Shown here: piece by piece, positions 52,417 to 60,112 of the stretch
Layout: each line of letters opens with the position of its first letter
Position numbering within the stretch: the stretch's first letter is position 1
Assembly (NCBI GenBank): GCA_963775395.1
Contig: CAVZIX010000020.1
Span: 1 to 64,000 of the forward strand
DNA length: 64,000 bases
Direction of reading: 5' to 3'
Origin: JAIBJN01 sp963775395
GTDB lineage: Bacteria > Actinomycetota > Thermoleophilia > Gaiellales > Gaiellaceae
Notes under the pieces: generated by a model
Seen by the model: the letters and a program-made list of their open reading frames with translations, nothing else
Told to the model about the DNA's origin: nothing
Database searches by the model: none
Program-made: the position numbers and the translations under genes

Positions 52417-52755
52417 GTGCCGGCCCGCGTTTTCAGAGGCGTGATCGCCCGCTGGTGGAGAGGCTGGGCCGCGACGCCCGAGAGCGCGGACGCCTACGAG
52501 GAGCTGCTCCGCTCCACCATCTTCCCCTGGGTGCGGACCTTCGAGGGCCAGGAGGGGACGTACCTCTTCCGCCGCGAGCTCGAGGGCGAGGTCGAGTTCG
52601 CCACGCTGACGCTCTGGAAGTCCTGGGATGCCGTCAGGGCATTCGCCGGCGAAGACGCCGAGACGGCCGTCGTTCCCGATGAAGCGCGGGCAGTGCTCTC
52701 GCGCTGGGACGAGCGCTCGGCGCACTACGAGCTGATCGAGGGCCCGGCCGGCTAG
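52417..52755 (+). CDS. Small ABM-like (antibiotic biosynthesis monooxygenase-fold) protein
   Basis: Protein of 112 residues, probably a dimeric alpha/beta barrel. Features are a Trp-rich N-terminus (RGVIARWWRGWAATPESADA), FEGQEGTYLFRRELEGEVEF and the LTLWKSWDAVRAFAGEDAET segment, typical of ABM/YgiN-like proteins. Start is the GTG at 52417 behind GGAAGGA. It stands alone, convergent with rplI. No ligand can be inferred. Confidence 0.72.
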   Translation: MPARVFRGVIARWWRGWAATPESADAYEELLRSTIFPWVRTFEGQEGTYLFRRELEGEVEFATLTLWKSWDAVRAFAGEDAETAVVPDEARAVLSRWDERSAHYELIEGPAG

Positions 52756-52774
52756 GCCGACAGGCGCCCGCGCT

Positions 52775-53542
52775 CTAGCGGCCTTCGGCCTCCGTGTCCT
52801 CTGTCTCGGGCTCTGCTTCGGCGTCGGCCTGCGGCTCGGCCTCGGCAGGGGCCTGCGGCTCGGCGGCCGCCGCCTCGGGCTCGCCGGTCGTTTCGGGCGC
52901 CGACTCGGCCTCGCCGGTCGCGCCCTCGTCCTCGCCGGCCGCCGGCGCCTCGGCTTCGGCCTCCTCGGCCTCGACGGCCTCGATGGCCGCCTGCGTCTCG
53001 GCCGCCGCCGCGCGGTCGGCCTCGGCAGCCGCCTCGGCTTCCGCAGCCTCCTCGGCGGCGTAGGCCTCGAGCTCCTCCTCCGGCGGCAGCTCGCCGCCGA
53101 TGGGGACGACGAGGGTCTTCACCTCGACGCTGACGTCCTCGAAGACGCTGATCGGGATCTCGTAGCGGCCGATGCGCTTGATCGGGTCGCGCAGGTCGAT
53201 CTTGCGCCGGTCGACGCGGATCTTGCGCGTGCGCCAAATCTCGTCGGTGATGTCGGTCGACGTGACGGAGCCGAAGAGCGTGCCGCGCTCGCCGGCATTG
53301 ACCTCGAAGCGGAGCACGGTCTTACGCAGCGTCTCGGCGATCGCCTCGGCCTGATCGGCGGTGCGTGCCTCGTGCCGCGCCCGCTCGGACTCCCGCCTGG
53401 CCAGCTCGGCGACCCGTGCCTCGGTCGCCTGCTCCGCCAGCTTGCGCGGCTGGAGGTAGTTGCGCATGTAGCCCCGCGAGACCGAGACGACCTCGCCCCG
53501 CAGGCCCACCTTGTCGACGTCCTTGAGCAGGATCACGTCCAT
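52775..53542 (-). CDS. rplI: Ribosomal protein L9 with long acidic C-terminal extension
   Basis: Protein of 255 residues. Residues 1-~150 are canonical L9 (MDVILLKDVDKVGLRGEVVS, GYMRNYLQPRKLAEQATEAR, FGSVTSTDITDEIW). The remaining ~105 residues are a low-complexity Ala/Glu/Pro tail (AEEAAEAEAAAEADRAAAAE and similar) absent from standard L9. The gene overlaps rpsR by one base (TAATG) and is last in the rpsF-ssb-rpsR-rplI operon. The tail is likely disordered and highly acidic. Its role is unknown. Confidence 0.95.
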   Translation of the reverse strand: MDVILLKDVDKVGLRGEVVSVSRGYMRNYLQPRKLAEQATEARVAELARRESERARHEARTADQAEAIAETLRKTVLRFEVNAGERGTLFGSVTSTDITDEIWRTRKIRVDRRKIDLRDPIKRIGRYEIPISVFEDVSVEVKTLVVPIGGELPPEEELEAYAAEEAAEAEAAAEADRAAAAETQAAIEAVEAEEAEAEAPAAGEDEGATGEAESAPETTGEPEAAAAEPQAPAEAEPQADAEAEPETEDTEAEGR

Positions 53543-53820
53543 TACCGGCCGCCGCTCCCATGGTGCGACTCGACGTAGGGCAGGAGCGCGACCTCGCGCG
53601 CCCGCTTGACCGCGACCGCGATCTGGTCCTGATGGCGGCGGCAGGCGCCGGTGATCCGCCGGGAGCGGATCTTGCCCTTCTCGGAGATGTAGCGCCGCAG
53701 CTGGTTGTAGTTCTTGTAGTCGACCTCTTCGATCTTCTCCCGGCAGAAGTAACAGCTCTTCCGCCGGGTCGGGCCCGTCGAGGGGGACGTGCGGCGGCGC
53801 TTGGCCTGCTCTCGTGCCAT
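53542..53820 (-). CDS. rpsR: Ribosomal protein S18
   Basis: Protein of 92 residues with a basic N-terminus (AREQAKRRRTSPSTGPTRRK). CYFCREKIEEVDYKNYNQLR contains a CxxC pair, and a further Cys lies in RITGACRRHQDQIAVAVKRA, suggesting the zinc-binding form of S18. It lies between ssb (20-base gap) and rplI (one-base overlap), the usual bacterial order. Confidence 0.96.
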   Translation of the reverse strand: MAREQAKRRRTSPSTGPTRRKSCYFCREKIEEVDYKNYNQLRRYISEKGKIRSRRITGACRRHQDQIAVAVKRAREVALLPYVESHHGSGGR

Positions 53821-53840
53821 CTAGTCTCGAACCTCGCTCT

Positions 53841-54281
53841 CTAGAACGGAATGTCGTCGTCCGCCGCCGCGGCGCCTGCCGGGGCGAAGTCCGAGCGGTC
53901 GGCCGCCACGTCGGAGGACGGGATGTACTGGCTCTGCTCGCCGTCGGTGCGGCTGTCCAGGAACTGCACCTGGAAGGCCACGACCTCGACCTTGGAGCGC
54001 TTGCTCCCGTCCTGGGCCTCCCAGGAGGACCAGTCGAGCCGGCCGTCGATGCCGACGCGGCGGCCCTTGGCGAGGTGCTGCGAGAGCATCTCCGCCTGGT
54101 TCCCGAAGACCTTCACGTCGAAGAAGTTGGGCTTGTCGGTCCAGTTGCCCGCGTCGTCCTTCTGGCGGCCGTTCACGGCGAGCCCGAGCTGCAGGACGGG
54201 CGAGCCGGACGGCAGGTGCCGAAGCTCGGGGTCGCGGGTGAGGCGCCCGACGAGCGTTACGCGGTTGATATCTCCAGCCAT
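53841..54281 (-). CDS. ssb: Single-stranded DNA-binding protein
   Basis: OB-fold protein of 146 residues. It starts AGDINRVTLVGRLTRDPELR and contains TDKPNFFDVKVFGNQAEMLS, GRRVGIDGRLDWSSWEAQDG. It ends with the conserved acidic partner-binding tip DDDIPF, so it is complete. It lies within the rpsF-ssb-rpsR-rplI operon. A GAAC-4-GTTC box sits 20 bases upstream of its start, near the rpsF stop, hinting at extra SOS control. Confidence 0.96.
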   Translation of the reverse strand: MAGDINRVTLVGRLTRDPELRHLPSGSPVLQLGLAVNGRQKDDAGNWTDKPNFFDVKVFGNQAEMLSQHLAKGRRVGIDGRLDWSSWEAQDGSKRSKVEVVAFQVQFLDSRTDGEQSQYIPSSDVAADRSDFAPAGAAAADDDIPF

Positions 54282-54300
54282 GGCTTCAGAGCTCCTCAGT

Positions 54301-54314
54301 CGAACGTTTGTTCT
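54301..54314. promoter_or_regulatory. Candidate LexA/SOS box upstream of ssb
   Basis: CGAACGTTTGTTCT contains GAAC-4-GTTC and differs from the dnaB box core by one base (GAACGTTTGTTC versus GAACATTTGTTC). It lies 20 bases upstream of the ssb ATG. Confidence 0.55.
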
Positions 54315-54317
54315 ATG

Positions 54318-54740
54318 CTACTCGGCCGCCGGGACGGTCTCGCGCGTGGGCGGCGGGGACGGCTCGCGTGACTCGCGCGCGGGCGGCGGGGACGGCTCGC
54401 GGGACTCGCGCGCATGGTGCTGGGAGGGCTCGCGCTGCGACGTCGTGCGGGCGGTGGGAATCCTGCGGACGGCCATGTGCCGGAGGACGCCGTCGGTGAT
54501 CTTGAGGACGCGGGTCAGCTCGTCGAGCGTCTCGGCGTCGCAGTCGAAGAGCAGGAGGTAGTAGAACGCCTCGCCCTTCTTCTCGATCTCGAAGGCGAGC
54601 TTGCGCCTGCCCCACCCGTCCTCGCTCTGCCAGCTTCCACCGCGCGTCTCCACCAGCTCTTTGATCCGCGCCAGGATCTCGTTCTGGCGCTCCTCGGCGA
54701 GCTCGGCGTCGAGCAGCAGCATGATCTCGTATGGATTCAC
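54318..54740 (-). CDS. rpsF: Ribosomal protein S6 with repeat-containing C-terminal tail
   Basis: Protein of 140 residues from a GTG with an AAGGAGAG site. Residues 1-~98 are canonical S6 (NPYEIMLLLDAELAEERQNE, GEAFYYLLLFDCDAETLDEL). The last ~40 residues are three copies of an 11-residue Arg/Glu/Ser/Pro unit (ESREPSPPPAR), encoded by tandem 33-base repeats. It is the first gene of the rpsF-ssb-rpsR-rplI operon. A TATACT -10-like sequence on the minus strand at 54833-54838 could be its promoter. Confidence 0.93.
   Translation of the reverse strand: MNPYEIMLLLDAELAEERQNEILARIKELVETRGGSWQSEDGWGRRKLAFEIEKKGEAFYYLLLFDCDAETLDELTRVLKITDGVLRHMAVRRIPTARTTSQREPSQHHARESREPSPPPARESREPSPPPTRETVPAAE
54348..54413. 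repeat. Tandem 33-bp repeat inside rpsF
   Basis: Units 54348-54380 and 54381-54413 differ at one base. A degenerate third unit follows to 54446. The period of 33 bases keeps the rpsF frame and gives 11-residue repeats. Confidence 0.85.
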
Positions 54741-54881
54741 GGTTCCCGTCTCTCCTTCCCTCGGTCTACACGGCCCCGCCTTCGCGCACCGCTCGGGAAT
54801 CAGCGGGGCCCGGCGAAGCAGGAAGCTCGTCGAGTATAGCGGCGGCCCGAGAGTTGCCCGACCCCTCTTTGTCGTGAAAGA

Positions 54882-55361
54882 GTGGCGAGAGTGAGGAGAA
54901 ACGCGAAACTGGCACTCGCCGCTGTCGCCGGGGCCGCGGTCGGCGCCTTCTTCTCCCGTCGCCGCCGGCCGCCCGAGGCCTTGCCGGCCCCGCCCGACAC
55001 GCGTGCGGAGGAGCTCCGGCACAAGCTCGCCGAAGCCCGCGCGGCGGTCGCCGACGAGAACGACTTCGAGGCGGCCGGAATGGGAGGGGAGACCCTGGTC
55101 GAGGAGCCGGCTGAGGAGAAGTCGCCGCCTCCGGTCGACGAGCCCTCTCCGCCCGAGGAGCCGCCGCCTCCGCCCGCAGCGGAGGAGCCCGCAGCCGAGC
55201 CCGAGCCCGAGCCGCCGCCGGCGAAGGGGCGGCAGCAGCCGGCCGCCTCCGAGCCACCTCCGGTCGACGAGTTCGAGGCCATGCGCCGGCGGATCCACGA
55301 GGAGGGCCGCTCGGCCGCCGAGGAAATGCGCCGGTCGGGCGAGAAGCCCGATCAGCCCTGA
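54882..55361 (+). CDS. Pro/Glu-rich protein with N-terminal membrane anchor
   Basis: Protein of 159 residues. A short basic start (ARVRRNAK) and a weak hydrophobic segment (LALAAVAGAAVGAFFS) are followed by a basic stretch (RRRRPPEALP), a helix (AEELRHKLAEARAAVADEND) and a long Pro/Glu low-complexity region. The C-terminal helix is FEAMRRRIHEEGRSAAEEMR. It starts at GTG 54882, or 54891. No family is recognised. It precedes an SRPBCC gene by 15 bases in the same direction, so the two are probably co-transcribed. Confidence 0.65.
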   Translation: MARVRRNAKLALAAVAGAAVGAFFSRRRRPPEALPAPPDTRAEELRHKLAEARAAVADENDFEAAGMGGETLVEEPAEEKSPPPVDEPSPPEEPPPPPAAEEPAAEPEPEPPPAKGRQQPAASEPPPVDEFEAMRRRIHEEGRSAAEEMRRSGEKPDQP

Positions 55362-55376
55362 CCTCACCGCCCGCGC

Positions 55377-55817
55377 GTGCACCGCAACGAGCACTCGGTC
55401 GAGATCGCGGCCGCGCCCGCCGAGGTCTTTCCCTGGCTTGCGGCCTCCGACCGCCGCTGTGAGTGGATGAGCGCCCTGACCGAGAGCGAGCCGCTCACCG
55501 AGGGCTCCCCCGGGATCGGCAGCCGCTTCCGGGACGTCTTCGAGGATCTCGGCCAGCGGGTGGAGCTCGAGGCGGAGATCGTGGAGCTCGACCCGCCGCA
55601 CGCGATGACCGTCCAGCTCGTCTCGAAGGTCTTCGACGCGACGAGCTCGCAGCGGCTGGAGGAGCTGGAGGGAGGTCGCACGCGCCTGATCGCGGTGATC
55701 GACACCGAGTACAAGCAGCGAGCGGCGCGCATCGCGGCACCGGTTGTCACCCGGCATGCGCAGAAGCGCCTGGAGCAGGACCTCGAGCGCCTGAAGGAGC
55801 TGGTCGAGGGCGCCTGA
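55377..55817 (+). CDS. SRPBCC (START-like) family protein
   Basis: Protein of 146 residues, a probable lipid- or small-molecule-binding helix-grip fold. It begins HRNEHSVEIAAAPAEVFPWL, the usual polyketide-cyclase/SRPBCC opening. It continues SRFRDVFEDLGQRVELEAEI and ends with the long C-terminal helix HAQKRLEQDLERLKELVEGA. GTG start at 55377. The ligand is unknown. Confidence 0.8.
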   Translation: MHRNEHSVEIAAAPAEVFPWLAASDRRCEWMSALTESEPLTEGSPGIGSRFRDVFEDLGQRVELEAEIVELDPPHAMTVQLVSKVFDATSSQRLEELEGGRTRLIAVIDTEYKQRAARIAAPVVTRHAQKRLEQDLERLKELVEGA

Positions 55818-55823
55818 GCCGGC

Positions 55824-56369
55824 TCAGACCGGCTCGAGTGCGCGGTGCGGCTCCGAGGGCAGCTCCACGAGAATCGGATCCCCGGCCCGCACCTCCCCGC
55901 CGGCGAGGACGATCCCCATCACGCCGGCCTTGCGCACGAGGCCGCCGTCTTCGTCACGATCGAGCGTGGCGGCCATGAGCCCCGCCTGGATCCCGTCGAG
56001 CTGTGCGCAGGGGTTGCGCAGGCCGGTCACCTCGACCACCGCCTCCCCTCCGAGGCGAAGCCGCGTCCCGGCCGGGAGGCCGAGGAGGTCGACGCCGCGC
56101 GTGGTCACGTTCTCTCCGAGCTGACCCGGCGAGACCGGGAAGCCCTTGGCCCCGAGCTCCTCGAGCAGCTCCGCGTGGATGAGGTGCACCTGGCGGAGAT
56201 TGGGCGCGGTCGGATCCCACCTGACGCGCGAACGGTGCTTGACTCTCATGCCCCGGTGCGCGTCCCCGTCGACGCCGAGGCCGGCGACGAGCACGATGCT
56301 CTCCCGCGCCGGCTTCGACATCGTGTGCGTCTCGCTGCGGCCGACCGAGGCCACGACGCCGTCTGTCAC
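55824..56369 (-). CDS. MOSC-domain protein
   Basis: Protein of 181 residues with GRSETHTMSKPARESIVLVA at the start, DGDAHRGMRVKHRSR and the LGAKGFPVSPGQLGENVTTR motif. The cysteine in VTGLRNPCAQLDGIQAG is the expected MOSC sulfur-carrier residue. MOSC proteins handle sulfur or molybdenum cofactor. The GTG (56367-56369) overlaps the amidase stop as GTGA. A link with the formate dehydrogenase cofactor is possible but not indicated by position. Confidence 0.88.
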   Translation of the reverse strand: MTDGVVASVGRSETHTMSKPARESIVLVAGLGVDGDAHRGMRVKHRSRVRWDPTAPNLRQVHLIHAELLEELGAKGFPVSPGQLGENVTTRGVDLLGLPAGTRLRLGGEAVVEVTGLRNPCAQLDGIQAGLMAATLDRDEDGGLVRKAGVMGIVLAGGEVRAGDPILVELPSEPHRALEPV

Positions 56370-57049
56370 GACGGTGGGACGAACGCGGCGGTGCCGGCGG
56401 CGAGCCCACGGGCTACCCGCCACTGGTACGCGCGCGACCGGAGCCTCCGCCGTTCGGTCGGGTTCGACATGAACCCGGTCTCGACGAGGATCACGGGGAC
56501 GTTCGCCCAGTTGAACCCGGTGAGGTCGCTGCGCGCGACGAGGCCGCGGTCCGCAGCGCCCGTCGTCCGAAGGACGTTGCGATGGACCGCCCGGGCCGCC
56601 CGCAGGCTCGGCCGCTGGATGTCGTCGGTCCAGCCCCGCCGCCACGCGGGGTAGAGCGTCGAGACGCCGTGCGTCCGTGGGTTGGACGACCCGTCCGCGT
56701 GGATCCGGATCATGAGCGCGGCGTGCTGCCGGTTGCAGAACTTCGCTCGGTCGACGTTGCCCCCGGCGCCGCGCGTGAAGTTCGGGCCGTTGCGCGTCAT
56801 CGCCACGCGGTAGCCGCGGTCGAGCAGGAGGCTGCGCAGCTTCAGGCCGATGGCCAGCACGACCGGCGCCTCGCCGCTGGCCCCGCCGCCGTCCTTGATC
56901 TTGCGCGTCGACGAGCCCGGGCCGATCGGCTCCGTGGTCAGGTTCGGCCTGCTCGCGTGCCCGGGGTCGAGGCAGATGAGCGGCGCTGCGTCGGCAACGG
57001 GAGCCGCGACTAGCGCGACGGCCGCGGTCACGATGATGCGCCTGACCAC
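56366..57049 (-). CDS. Secreted N-acetylmuramoyl-L-alanine amidase (Amidase_3)
   Basis: Protein of 227 residues with a signal peptide (RRIIVTAAVALVAAPVADAA). The zinc amidase motifs are present: CLDPGHAS (His ligand), LMIRIHADGSSN (His ligand) and VPVILVETGFMSNPTERRRL (catalytic Glu). It cleaves the bond between muramic acid and the stem peptide in peptidoglycan. GTG start at 57049. It is coupled to the MOSC gene downstream and divergent from the DUF72 gene. Confidence 0.93.
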   Translation of the reverse strand: MVRRIIVTAAVALVAAPVADAAPLICLDPGHASRPNLTTEPIGPGSSTRKIKDGGGASGEAPVVLAIGLKLRSLLLDRGYRVAMTRNGPNFTRGAGGNVDRAKFCNRQHAALMIRIHADGSSNPRTHGVSTLYPAWRRGWTDDIQRPSLRAARAVHRNVLRTTGAADRGLVARSDLTGFNWANVPVILVETGFMSNPTERRRLRSRAYQWRVARGLAAGTAAFVPPS

Positions 57050-57089
57050 GCACCCATTGTTGCTGACGCTTCCGGGGTAAGAGAAATCC

Positions 57090-57824
57090 GTGCAGGACGT
57101 ACGGATCGGCTGCTCGGGGTGGAGCTACGCGCACTGGCGGGCCGTCGTCTACCCGAAGGGCCTGGCGCAGCGCCGCTGGCTCGAGCACTACGCGACGCTC
57201 TTCGACACCGTGGAGCTGAACGCGACCTTCTACCGGCTCCCGCGCCGCACGACCGTCTCCGCCTGGGTCGAGCGCAGCCCGCCGGGCTTCGTCTTCGCCG
57301 TCAAGGCGAGCAGGTACTTGACCCACGTGCGGCGGCTGGGCGATCTCGGGAGGGGCGTCGACCGCTTCTACGACTGCATCGAGCCGCTGCTCGACTCGCC
57401 CAAGCTGGGGCCGGTGCTCTGGCAGCTTCCCGAGACGTTCCGGCGGGACGACGAACGGCTGGCCGCGACGCTCGAGCGTGTCCCGCCGGGACGCCACTGC
57501 TTCGAGTTCAGGCACGAGAGCTGGTTCGTGCCCGAGGTCTACGGGCTCCTGCGGGCGCACGGTGCCGCCCTCGTCATCGGCGACCATCCGGAGCGGCCCT
57601 TCCAGTCGCACGAGCTGACGACGGACTGGACGTATGTCCGCTTCCACTACGGGCGGCGCGGGCGGCACGGGAACTACTCCGATGGCGAGCTCGACACGTG
57701 GGCCCGCCGGATCGCACAGTGGCGGCGCCGCGTCGAGGTCTACGCCTACTTCAACAACGACTGGGAGGGCTTCGCCGTTCGCAATGCGCTCGCGCTCCGC
57801 GAGCGGCTCAGCAGCCCGAGCTGA
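57090..57824 (+). CDS. DUF72 family protein
   Basis: Protein of 244 residues with a TIM-barrel-like DUF72 fold. It starts VRIGCSGWSYAHWRAVVYPK and contains LFDTVELNATFYRLPRRTTV, PGFVFAVKASRYLTHVRRLG and the C-terminal VYAYFNNDWEGFAVRNALAL. These blocks are strongly conserved in the family, whose biochemical function is not established. Start is the GTG at 57090. The 3' end overlaps the convergent gene by 17 bases. Confidence 0.93.
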   Translation: MQDVRIGCSGWSYAHWRAVVYPKGLAQRRWLEHYATLFDTVELNATFYRLPRRTTVSAWVERSPPGFVFAVKASRYLTHVRRLGDLGRGVDRFYDCIEPLLDSPKLGPVLWQLPETFRRDDERLAATLERVPPGRHCFEFRHESWFVPEVYGLLRAHGAALVIGDHPERPFQSHELTTDWTYVRFHYGRRGRHGNYSDGELDTWARRIAQWRRRVEVYAYFNNDWEGFAVRNALALRERLSSPS

Positions 57825-59337
57825 GGTAGCCCCTCCAGCGCGCCCCGGTCTCCGCCCAGATTGCGTGTGGCTCGATCTGCGCGAGCCGGTCCAGGAGGGT
57901 CAGGTGGTAGCGGTGGTAGCCGTCGGAGGCCGGCGACCCGCCGAGCGAGTAGCGAGACCAGCAACCGGTGTCGAACTCGGGGAGGAGCGTGCGGGCGGCC
58001 GTGCTGAGGCTCTCGACGTAGCGCTGCGCCTCGGCGTCCTTCGTGATCCGCGCGTACTCGGCGAGGGAGACGATCGACTGGAGCTGCGCGTTCAGAACGG
58101 CCATGTCGGAATAGCTGTATTCCTTGACCCACGTCCCGCCGCCGAGGCTCTGCGAGAGATCGCGGGCGATCTCCCGGTAGGTCGCACCTGCCCCTGCGAG
58201 GAGCGTGTCGTCCTCGAGCAGGGCGCCGGTTCGCGCGAGCGCCTGTGCGCCCGCCGCCTGCGCGAGCGCCGACGTCCAGCGTCCCGGGCCCGCGAAGGGG
58301 AAGTAGTACTCCCAGGTGAGGGTGCGCCCTTCACGGACCCCGCGGGCCACCATCGCCTTCGCCAGCCCTTCGGCCTCCTCGCGGCGCTCGTTCTTGGCGT
58401 GGCCGTTGAGCGTGGCGAAGTTGGCCAGCGGGTGGAACTGGAACCCGTGCGCGGCGAACCAGCGGTAGACGACCCCGTCCTCGCCTGTCATGTCGGCCGG
58501 CGGAAGGGGCACCGGGTTCTCGGCGAAGTGCGCGACGTTCGCCGTCAGCATCCCGAAGAGCGCGAGCGCCCGACGACGGTCGTAGACGTCGGCGTGCGCG
58601 GCCACGTCGCCGAGGACGAGCGCGATCGAGGCGCCCCTCCCGGGCGACAGAGTGCCGATCGCCGCGAGGGCGTCGTCGAGCGCCGCGCGGTACTGGGCGG
58701 CCGGCTTCGGCCCGAGGCGGCCCGCCGTCTCCGCGGCACCGAGCCCTGCTAGCGCCGTGTTGGCGGACTCCCTCGCCTGTCCTGAGACGACCTCGCGGAG
58801 CTGGGCCGCTGTGGACGATCCGGCGATCCCGTCCGGGAGGAGCGCGTTGTCCGCCTGGAAGGCGCCCACCGCGGCAGCCGTTCCCGCGCCGAATGCGCCG
58901 TCGGCGACCGTCTGGGAGTAGCCGAGCGCGGCGAGCGCGTGCTGGAGGTCGCGGACGGCGACGCCGCGGTCGCCGGTGCGGAGCGTCGGATCCGACGGCG
59001 CGTCCGGCACTGCGGCCGCAGCAGCGGGCGTGGGCGGCGCGGTCACCGGAGCCGGGGCGGCCTCCTCAGCAGGCGCGGACGGCCCGCCGCCTCGGGAGAG
59101 AACGACGTACGCGAGCGCGACCAGGACGAGGAGCCCGATCGCGGCCCCGAGGGCGAGCGGGCCCTGCGAGCCGGAGGAGAGCCGCCTGCGGAGGCCGGCG
59201 AGATCGCCCGCGAGCGTTCTCGGCGGGGGCCTGCGCGGTCGCGGTGGGCGACGCGGAACCGGTTCCGGCCCAGGGTCGTCCCACCACCCGATCGCCTCCT
59301 CCTCGAAGACGAGAAACGGGTCCTGCACTCGTGCCAC
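57808..59337 (-). CDS. Membrane-anchored peptidoglycan-binding protein with D-glucuronyl C5-epimerase-like domain
   Basis: Protein of 509 residues. A cytoplasmic N-terminus (ARVQDPFLVFEEEAIGWWDD and a Pro/Arg linker) is followed by one transmembrane helix (LALGAAIGLLVLVALAYVVL near residue 75) and a Pro/Ala linker. A PG_binding_1 domain comes next (GDRGVAVRDLQHALAALGYS, FQADNALLPDGIAGSSTAAQ). The C-terminal alpha/alpha-barrel matches the heparosan/alginate-type glucuronyl C5-epimerase C-terminal domain (WVKEYSYSDMAVLNAQLQSI, FDTGCWSRYSLGG, YHRYHLTLLDRL). Start GTG 59337, or 59328. It probably acts on an envelope polysaccharide outside the membrane. Catalytic activity is unproven. Confidence 0.78.
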   Translation of the reverse strand: MARVQDPFLVFEEEAIGWWDDPGPEPVPRRPPRPRRPPPRTLAGDLAGLRRRLSSGSQGPLALGAAIGLLVLVALAYVVLSRGGGPSAPAEEAAPAPVTAPPTPAAAAAVPDAPSDPTLRTGDRGVAVRDLQHALAALGYSQTVADGAFGAGTAAAVGAFQADNALLPDGIAGSSTAAQLREVVSGQARESANTALAGLGAAETAGRLGPKPAAQYRAALDDALAAIGTLSPGRGASIALVLGDVAAHADVYDRRRALALFGMLTANVAHFAENPVPLPPADMTGEDGVVYRWFAAHGFQFHPLANFATLNGHAKNERREEAEGLAKAMVARGVREGRTLTWEYYFPFAGPGRWTSALAQAAGAQALARTGALLEDDTLLAGAGATYREIARDLSQSLGGGTWVKEYSYSDMAVLNAQLQSIVSLAEYARITKDAEAQRYVESLSTAARTLLPEFDTGCWSRYSLGGSPASDGYHRYHLTLLDRLAQIEPHAIWAETGARWRGYLSSGC

Positions 59338-59377
59338 TCGCCACGAAGATACGCCCTCGCCCGGACGCTGTTCAAGC

Positions 59378-60028
59378 TCAGCCGTGCACCGAGGGGCCGC
59401 CGGCGCCTGCGGCGGCTCCCGGCGGGTACGGCTCGAGGTCGTCCACGAAGCCCGGCGTCGACTCCACGCGGCGCAGCCAGGCGCCGACCTCGCCGTATGC
59501 GCCCATGTCGATCCCGGCGTCGCCGGCAACGTGCGCGTAGGCGTAGAGCGAGACGTCGGCGACCGTGTACGCCTCGCCCAGCAGGAAGCGACGCCCGGCG
59601 AGCCCGCGGTCGAGCGTCTCGAGGCCGCCGCGGGCGGACTCCAGCCGCGCGCCGAAGACCTCGGGCTTGAGCGTGTCGCGGCCGGTGAGGCGCCAGAAGC
59701 GCGCCGTCCCGACGTTCGGCTCGAAGAGGTTCTGCTCGAAGAAGAGCCACTGCCACACGCGTGCGCGCTCGCCGAGCGCCTCCGGCACGAACGGCGTGCC
59801 CTCGCCCAGGTAGAGGAGGATCGCGTTCGACTCGGCGATCGTCTCGCCGGAGTCGAGCTCCAGCACAGGTGTCCGCCCGGCCGGGTTGCGCGCCAGGTGC
59901 TCGGCCGTGGTCGACTCGCCCGCGAAGATGTCGACGGCGACGCGCTCGTACGGGAGGCCGAGCTGGGCAAGGAGGAGGCGCGCCTTGTAGCAGTTCGCGG
60001 AGGCCGCGTAGTCGTAGAGCTTCAGCAC
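59378..60028 (-). CDS. Glutathione S-transferase family protein (paralogue)
   Basis: Protein of 216 residues with a thioredoxin-like N-terminal domain (LKLYDYAASANCYKARLLLA, with Ser/Cys in the active-site loop) and GRTPVLELDSGETIAESNAI. The helical C-terminal domain contains YTVADVSLYAYAHVAGDAG. It is closely similar in layout to the transferase at 24419-25012. GTG start at 60028. It stands alone, between the epimerase-like gene and a divergent LVIVD gene. The thiol cofactor and substrate are unknown. Confidence 0.85.
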   Translation of the reverse strand: MLKLYDYAASANCYKARLLLAQLGLPYERVAVDIFAGESTTAEHLARNPAGRTPVLELDSGETIAESNAILLYLGEGTPFVPEALGERARVWQWLFFEQNLFEPNVGTARFWRLTGRDTLKPEVFGARLESARGGLETLDRGLAGRRFLLGEAYTVADVSLYAYAHVAGDAGIDMGAYGEVGAWLRRVESTPGFVDDLEPYPPGAAAGAGGPSVHG

Positions 60029-60112
60029 GAGCGCGATCGTCTCAGATCGACCGACCCGTCGTCCGCCCTCGTTAGGATCGGCGCACTTCGGGGTCGCAAG
60101 AAAAGGGGCGAG

